A stretch of DNA of 64,000 nucleotides. Source: Platycnemis pennipes. Lineage: Eukaryota > Arthropoda > Insecta > Odonata > Platycnemididae. The position numbers were made by a program, and so were the translations under genes. Where the stretch lies: positions 102,523,027 to 102,587,026 of the forward strand of contig OW121856.1 of the NCBI GenBank assembly GCA_933228895.1, written 5' to 3'. This document shows, piece by piece, positions 58,901-64,000 of the stretch. Under the pieces are notes generated by a model. That model made no database searches. It was given only the letters and a program-made list of their open reading frames with translations, and was not told where the DNA came from. Positions within the stretch are counted from its first letter, which is position 1; every line of letters starts with the position of its first letter.

Positions 58901-59884
58901 ATGGACATCACAAACCTGTTTAAAGCCTGTGTGAAGACAATTCGAACTCGGAACAAAGCCTTCGGGTTGAATTCAGATCCTGACAAGAATCGAATTCTTG
59001 CGACCAGAACAACCAAGAATGAGTTTACGATTAAATCCCGAGAGATTCTGAAAAACATTTCGTATTTAAAAGACTTTCTGCTAGACAATCGGAAGGCTTA
59101 TTTGAATTTCGCCGGACATTTATCAGACATGCCGCAAATGTCGGATGTGGAGAGGAATAAGATTGATAGTGGAGCTCAAAGTATAATGAGTTCATGTTCG
59201 CATCTTATACAAGATTTCAAGAAGGAGATAACGAAGAATAAAGACCCCCCGCAAACGTTGGAACACCGGCAAGCTGTTCTGGATGTCCTGGAAAATTACT
59301 TGAAGGTAGTGTGTAAAATTTACTCCGAACAGAAAGCTATCCGAGTAAAAAGAACCCTAGAATTGAAAAAACTCTCCAGGTTGGAACTCGAGAAACCCAG
59401 TAGTCGTGGGTCTTCCAGCAACAATTCTTCGGCTCAAACTCTGAAATCCGAATCCACCTTAAGTGAACCAGTGGAGGTTAAGTCAGTGGCCAGAACTCCG
59501 CTAGTAGGAGTAGATGCTAATCAAGAAAGCTATTCTTTTATTGAGGATGATCAATTATCACAGGAGGAAATGCAGATGTATGAGTTGGAAAATGCTCACT
59601 TGTTAAACGAACTCAATAGTATGACAGAAGAAGTAAAACAAGTTGAAACCAAGGTGGTCCAAATTGCTGAACTTCAAGAAATATTTACTGAGAAGGTCCT
59701 TCAACAGGAAGTGGAAATCGATCGAATATCTAACACTGTTGTTGGTACTTCCGAGAATGTAAAGGATGCTAATGAACAGATAAGAAAAGCTATTCAAGGG
59801 AATGCAGATCTTCGTGCTTGGATATTATTCTTTTTGCTGGTTATGTCATTCTCTTTGTTATTTTTAGACTGGTACAATGATTAA
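58901..59884 (+). CDS. STX18: Syntaxin-18, ER Qa-SNARE, single coding exon, 327 aa
   Basis: Tail-anchored SNARE of the ER that receives COPI vesicles from the Golgi, working with the NRZ/Dsl1 tether and the SNAREs BNIP1, USE1 and SEC22. The N-terminal syntaxin-18 domain starts MDITNLFKACVKTIRTRNKA and contains the ISYLKDFLLDNRKAYLN region; the middle has YLKVVCKIYSEQKAIRVKR. The SNARE helix (about 235-300) contains LQEIFTEKVLQQEVEID with the central Gln, and a membrane anchor AWILFFLLVMSFSLLF ends in LDWYND, as in human syntaxin-18. Length matches human (335 aa). No intron interrupts the coding region, unlike its neighbours. The start ATG is preceded by CAAAA and fits the family N terminus. 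Confidence 0.97.
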   Translation: MDITNLFKACVKTIRTRNKAFGLNSDPDKNRILATRTTKNEFTIKSREILKNISYLKDFLLDNRKAYLNFAGHLSDMPQMSDVERNKIDSGAQSIMSSCSHLIQDFKKEITKNKDPPQTLEHRQAVLDVLENYLKVVCKIYSEQKAIRVKRTLELKKLSRLELEKPSSRGSSSNNSSAQTLKSESTLSEPVEVKSVARTPLVGVDANQESYSFIEDDQLSQEEMQMYELENAHLLNELNSMTEEVKQVETKVVQIAELQEIFTEKVLQQEVEIDRISNTVVGTSENVKDANEQIRKAIQGNADLRAWILFFLLVMSFSLLFLDWYND

Positions 59885-60201
59885 TTGCATCTCGTCTTTC
59901 CTCGTATGTGCTTTTGATAATATCCCTTACCATGTACAAATAGTGCTGGGATCATGCTTTGTGAATGCAAAGTACATGGGGTTAATTCTACATTGAAATG
60001 ATCGTTAATTTATCTGCCTCATGAAAAATTGGTGCATTTTCTTACAAGCAATTCTGTGATGTCACCTGGATAACCGTTTTTTTTGTGTTACTGTTAAATT
60101 TATATCCATACTATGTCCTCAAAGGCATCATTTTTAGCTACCTATCTTGATTAAATTCAGGAGCAATTGTTTGAAATACTGTCTTGATTTTTACTTATTT
60201 A

Positions 60202-60207
60202 AATAAA
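60202..60207 (+). terminator. Candidate poly(A) signal of STX18
   Basis: AATAAA about 320 bases after the syntaxin-18 stop codon, in AT-rich sequence. Confidence 0.5.
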
Positions 60208-60780
60208 TGTAATTTAATATAAAAATAATTTATGTTGAACTTACTTTAAAGTAGTGCAAGTGGCATAGAAATCCGTGGAAAATGCAGGTACACAGATCCC
60301 CTTCTGGATGAATTTGTGGTATTGTTAATGATTCGTATTGACTAAAACTACAGTTAAATTTCATTATGAAGTTTTTCGACAGAAGAAAGGGCAAATAATT
60401 GATCCCCCCTTGTCTTTCCTTGCCGACCATGTGACATTATGAGTAAAGACTATTCGCAAATGGCATGGTAAATAGGGAAAATATTCATTTCTGGATCAGA
60501 TGTGTCGATGACTGATACATTTGCTGCGTAGAAATGTTCAAATGGGAATTCACAGTCAGTGGGATATTTTCTTAAACGTGCTGAATGCCCAATCAAAGAA
60601 TATTAAATTAACATGTGAAAAAGAATTAGAAGCTTAATTTCCTGGACAATAGCTTAAAAAAAACTGGAGTCAGCCATTTTCTGGAAGAACACTACAGCAG
60701 ATCACATCCTCCCAGCTGTCTGAAGGCACCTAATCTCCCAGAAGTTATCCATGCTCTATTTCCTCATCTATTTAGTTTTC
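60208..60780. other. Intergenic, nothing recognised
   Basis: No ORF with known similarity, no repeat ends and no RNA gene found between the STX18 poly(A) signal and the LINE. Confidence 0.4.
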
Positions 60781-62480
60781 TACCGGTGAATGTAGGTCTA
60801 AATGGACATTTCGCACCCCTTAAATTTCACACAATGTCACTCTTCTGCCCCTCTACCTCCCATCATTCTATCAAAACTACCCATTCTTCTCCTCCCTCTT
60901 CCCCAAAGTTCTCTCCACAATCACGTTTTTCAAAGCACCATCCCTTTTATTACCTTTTCCATCCACACCTGCCTACTCCTAATTTCATCTATTAAATTTC
61001 TTTCCTCTTCTGCCAATTCTAGTACTTATTCGTTCATCCTCCTTTCGACCCACTCTACTTTCTCCATCCTTCTCCACACCCACATCTCAAAAGCCACAAG
61101 TCTATTTTCATCTTCTTTCCACGAAGCCCACATTTCCACCTCATATTAAATTTTTCACTATTCTTTTCTTCAATTCCCTACTCAATGCCCGTCATTAGTT
61201 CACACCTACTAGTAAAAGCTTCTTTTGCCAATGTGGTTCTCCTCCTCACTTCAATGCTGCTATATCCTATTTCTTTCAACACACTACCTAGATTCCTTAA
61301 TTGCCCCACCTTCTGACCTACTTTAATAGTTAAGCTGCCATTTTTTGTTCTGGAAAATTGCATTACTTTTGTTTTCTTCTGGTTTATCGTCATCTCGTAT
61401 CTTTCGCACCGTCCGTGCAACGCATCCAGAATTTTGTGCAGGCCACAGGCTGACTAGTGGGCTAACGCTTGGTCATCCGCGAACCTCACTGATTTTATCA
61501 ATGACCCCAACCTTTACTCCAGCCTCAAGCTCATCCCAAGCTTCTCTTACCTTTTTCTCTAAGTATAAGTTAAAAAGTACCGGCAATAACAGACAGCCCT
61601 GCCTAACTCCCCCCCCTATTGTGGCGCAATCTGATTCTCCATCGGCTACTCTCACCTGTGCCATGTATAAATTCTGGATCAGTCTACTCACATCTTCCAC
61701 AATATTCCCATTAACTTTTCCCACCTTGCTCTGTCGATTGCCTTTTCAAAATCATCAAAGCACGCGAATACATCCTGATTATATTATAGATTCCTTTCCA
61801 CTAGAATTCTCATCACTGCAATCACATCCCGAGTGGCCCTCCCTTTCTGAAATCCAAACTGTTCCTCTCCTAGAAATTCGTTTGCTCTTTTCAATTCTTC
61901 TATTGATGATTATAAGCACTACCTTATCAATAATTAATCAAACTTATCATTCTATAGTCTTAACTTTCTTTTGTCACCTTCTTTTTCTGCATAGGTATCA
62001 GCATGGTTTTTACAAAGTCCTCTGGCCTAGCCCCCTCCTCGTATATTCTACGAACATGTTCATAAAATCTCTCCCTTCCCTCTTTCTAGGTTCTTCAGAA
62101 ATTCAGCTGGGATGTTATCTATCCCCACTGATTTACCCACCTTCATTTCTAGCAATGCCTTCTCTATCTCACTATCCAGTATTGATGTGCCCATAACATC
62201 CTGATCTACGTCTTTTCCTCTTTTAAGTCATTGCTGTACATTTTTTTCCATTTACTTCTTTCCTCGATCCTTTCCATCATTTCTGCTGTTACCCATGTTT
62301 TCTTGATCCTCCTAGCATCTACTGTTCCAATTGTTTTCTCAGCTGCTTCTTTTATGCCTGTCTTTATTATTTCGCACCCTTCATCTATTTTTCCTCTTCC
62401 CTCATCTATCCACAATCTCCTGATATTCCCTCCTCTTCGTTCCAATCAGTGCTCCTACATCCCAATTTTTTAATTCTTCT
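60781..62480 (-). mobile_element. Decayed RTE-like LINE (reverse transcriptase)
   Basis: Minus-strand pieces in several frames, in order: AEMMERIEERSKWKKMY (linker before the reverse transcriptase, about 62270-62240), LIQNLYMAQVRVADGESDCA and GGGVRQGCLLLPVLFNLYLE (about 61690-61570), MTINQKKTKVMQFSRT (about 61390), GQLRNLGSVL and then VAFEMWVWRRMEKVEWVERR (about 61100-61040), and a purine-rich C-terminal end to about 60790. The catalytic ADD block is not readable in the region around 61440. This is a different, much older subfamily than the copies at 1-1732. The plus-strand 283-codon ORF across it is a shadow. Confidence 0.7.
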
Positions 62481-62757
62481 TCCTTCTTTCAACCTTTTTA
62501 GTCTCACCATCTACAGAGAGTTAAACATCCCCAAACAAAACACAGCAAAAAAATTCAAGGAAAACGTGAATACAATTAAATTCATCACTGGCGGAAATGG
62601 TTACCAAGAGAAATGAATCAACTGCATGCCAGAAAAAAATCTCATCATCACAGCCACCCAGAGAAGTGTCACAGTGTTTTTCTGTGGTACTTATATACTT
62701 TCTATGGGTGGTTTACTCAAAAAACTGCTAATGCATTTCCCAAATAACAGTATAGGA

Positions 62758-63060
62758 CAGTGATGGGCAAACTACGGCCCGCGGGCCAGCTGCGGCCCCC
62801 TGAAATGTTCTATTCGGCCCGCGAGGCATTATTCCTAATCCCAGTTCAATCCAAATTATGAGAAACTTTTGGAAATGCAGTCAGTTTCATTCTTCACATT
62901 CTCTTTCATAATATTTCAGTCATTAATAGGATTTGGAATCATAAAAAACACAAGAATTTTGTAAAATGTATCATTTTTATTTTTTAATAAATTATCTTAG
63001 CCCGTCTAAAGTTTTTTTCCTTTCCTTTGGCCCCCTCTTTAAAAAGTTTGCTCATCACTG
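62758..63060. mobile_element. hAT MITE, 303 bp, perfect target duplication
   Basis: GTATAGGA flanks both ends (62750-62757 and 63061-63068). The ends CAGTGATGGGCAAACT and, inverted, CAGTGATGAGCAAACT are classic hAT termini, with a GC-rich CGGCCCGCGGGCC motif near the left end. There is no coding. Confidence 0.88.
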
Positions 63061-63183
63061 GTATAGGAAATTTCAACATTCTCAAGGTCCTCTCCCCCAG
63101 CTAATACCCCTTCCCTCTTTCCTTTCCCCCTCCTATTTATACTGGTAACGAGTCTATACCATGGATTTTTCCTTACTTTGTAC

Positions 63184-63240
63184 CTGAATATGATGCCTAT
63201 AGGCATAGAAACTGGTTATTTAAATAAAACTTGTGCAATA
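63184..63240 (+). repeat. Isolated hammerhead-like motif
   Basis: CTGAATATGATGCC, loop TATA, GGCATAGAAAC and then TGGTTATTTAAATAAAAC. The order CTGA, small stem (TGCC/GGCA), GAAAC parallels the motifs at 6784-6810 and 25345-25369, but the core is degenerate. It probably is the 3' end of a Penelope-type repeat. Confidence 0.35.
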
Positions 63241-63896
63241 TTACATTGTGTTGCAAGTTCTGAAATTGATCCGATTTTTGGGTGTTTCTTAAATTATGAT
63301 ATGCACTGAATTATTATTATTATTATGATATGCCATTAACCCCAACATCAGCCTTTTTGATTAATTATGCTTTACTCATTGCAAAGTTAAATGCAATTCT
63401 TGAAAAGAACATGTTTTTTTTTTGGCTGGAAGCGGCGTGTATTTTTTTTCCCGAATTTTTAGCTTTCGCTGAATAAAAATAAATACCCAGAATAGGACCT
63501 TCAATAATCAATACAGCTCCCCCAACCATCATCCACAAAATCTCCTGATGGGCTCAATCCACCTGTAAACAATCCCTATATCAATTGTCCCCTTTAAATA
63601 CCAAAGTACAGATTTGGTGGCATTACATTGTCCTGTCCCAAAACAGTCTTGAACTGTCCCAGACTCTTCACAATGAAAGCAATGTCAGGACATGTCTAAT
63701 AATAACTCTTAACCCCTCAAGCACAGAGAAACTTTAAATGAATTCGCCTTTCAGACATGCTGTCTTTCAATATTTTATCACTCTTAGATATATGTTGAAA
63801 ATTTTTTTTGAACCTGTGTAAAATAGTGTTATTATTATATCTACTATTTTGAATCCATATTTACGATTTTTTACAACAATCTTTAAGATCACCTAG
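63241..63896. other. Nothing recognised
   Basis: AT-rich sequence with short T and ATT runs. No feature can be supported. Confidence 0.35.
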
Positions 63897-64000
63897 TTCA
63901 AAGGATTTATTTATTTAAATTTACTATCCACCTCCCAGCATGGCTTTAGGAAATCGAAGTCCACTAACACTGCTATTTACCAGGTTGTGAATAAAATACT
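63897..64000 (+). pseudogene. Start of a CR1/jockey-like reverse-transcriptase fragment, cut by the window end
   Basis: An open frame from 63897 to the edge encodes LLSTSQHGFRKSKSTNTAIY and then QVVNKIL, the conserved QxGFR..RST..A block of LINE reverse transcriptases. A stop (TAG) lies just before, at 63894, so the fragment is 5'-truncated or mutated. The rest is outside the window. Confidence 0.65.

Noticed and set aside
60786..61149. Overlapping C/T-rich ORFs on the plus strand
   Set aside because: They are the complement of the purine-rich C-terminal end of the LINE.
61345..62196. 283-codon plus-strand ORF
   Set aside because: It is Ser/Leu/Phe-rich and runs antisense to the decayed LINE reverse transcriptase; a shadow ORF.

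Overview
This is an animal nuclear genomic window, most likely from an insect or other arthropod with a large, AT-rich, transposon-filled genome. The basis is multi-exon genes with GT-AG introns, arthropod-like housekeeping proteins, and DNA transposons of the piggyBac, hAT, pogo and Harbinger types beside RTE, CR1/jockey-like and Penelope-like retroelements. I saw no bacterial or organellar feature, CRISPR array, tRNA or rRNA gene. The species cannot be named from the sequence alone.

Four host genes can be rebuilt exon by exon, and all four reading frames close. On the minus strand, fructose-1,6-bisphosphatase has 7 exons (17664-36383, 337 aa). Head-to-head with it on the plus strand is a SIRT6-type deacylase with 6 exons (37112-43796, 426 aa). 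Convergent with that is coatomer epsilon (COPE) on the minus strand, 6 exons (48161-58573, 301 aa). Head-to-head with COPE is syntaxin-18 on the plus strand, an intronless reading frame (58901-59884, 327 aa). Both divergent pairs join functionally related genes: COPE and syntaxin-18 both serve COPI-dependent Golgi-to-ER transport, and SIRT6 is a known regulator of sugar metabolism in mammals while FBPase is a gluconeogenic enzyme.

Layout: 1-17.4 kb holds no host gene that I can recognise. It contains RTE LINE 3' ends, a 1.1-kb hAT element, a Penelope-like element with a GIY-YIG domain, a nearly intact piggyBac with introns, and a 5S-rRNA-headed SINE. 17.4-36.4 kb is the FBPase gene, whose 11.9-kb intron 2 is packed with MITEs. 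36.4-45.1 kb is SIRT6, with a decayed pogo element in intron 4. 45.1-48.1 kb is intergenic, with a SINE and a piggyBac MITE. 48.1-58.6 kb is COPE, with a GC-AG intron, a LINE split by a second piggyBac, and a rearranged copy of COPE's own 3' part. 58.6-60.2 kb is syntaxin-18. 60.2-64 kb holds a decayed RTE LINE, a hAT MITE and the start of another reverse transcriptase.

Exon boundaries were placed by eye using splice signals, phase and similarity to the known protein families. Many mobile-element ends are supported by target-site duplications read directly from the sequence.
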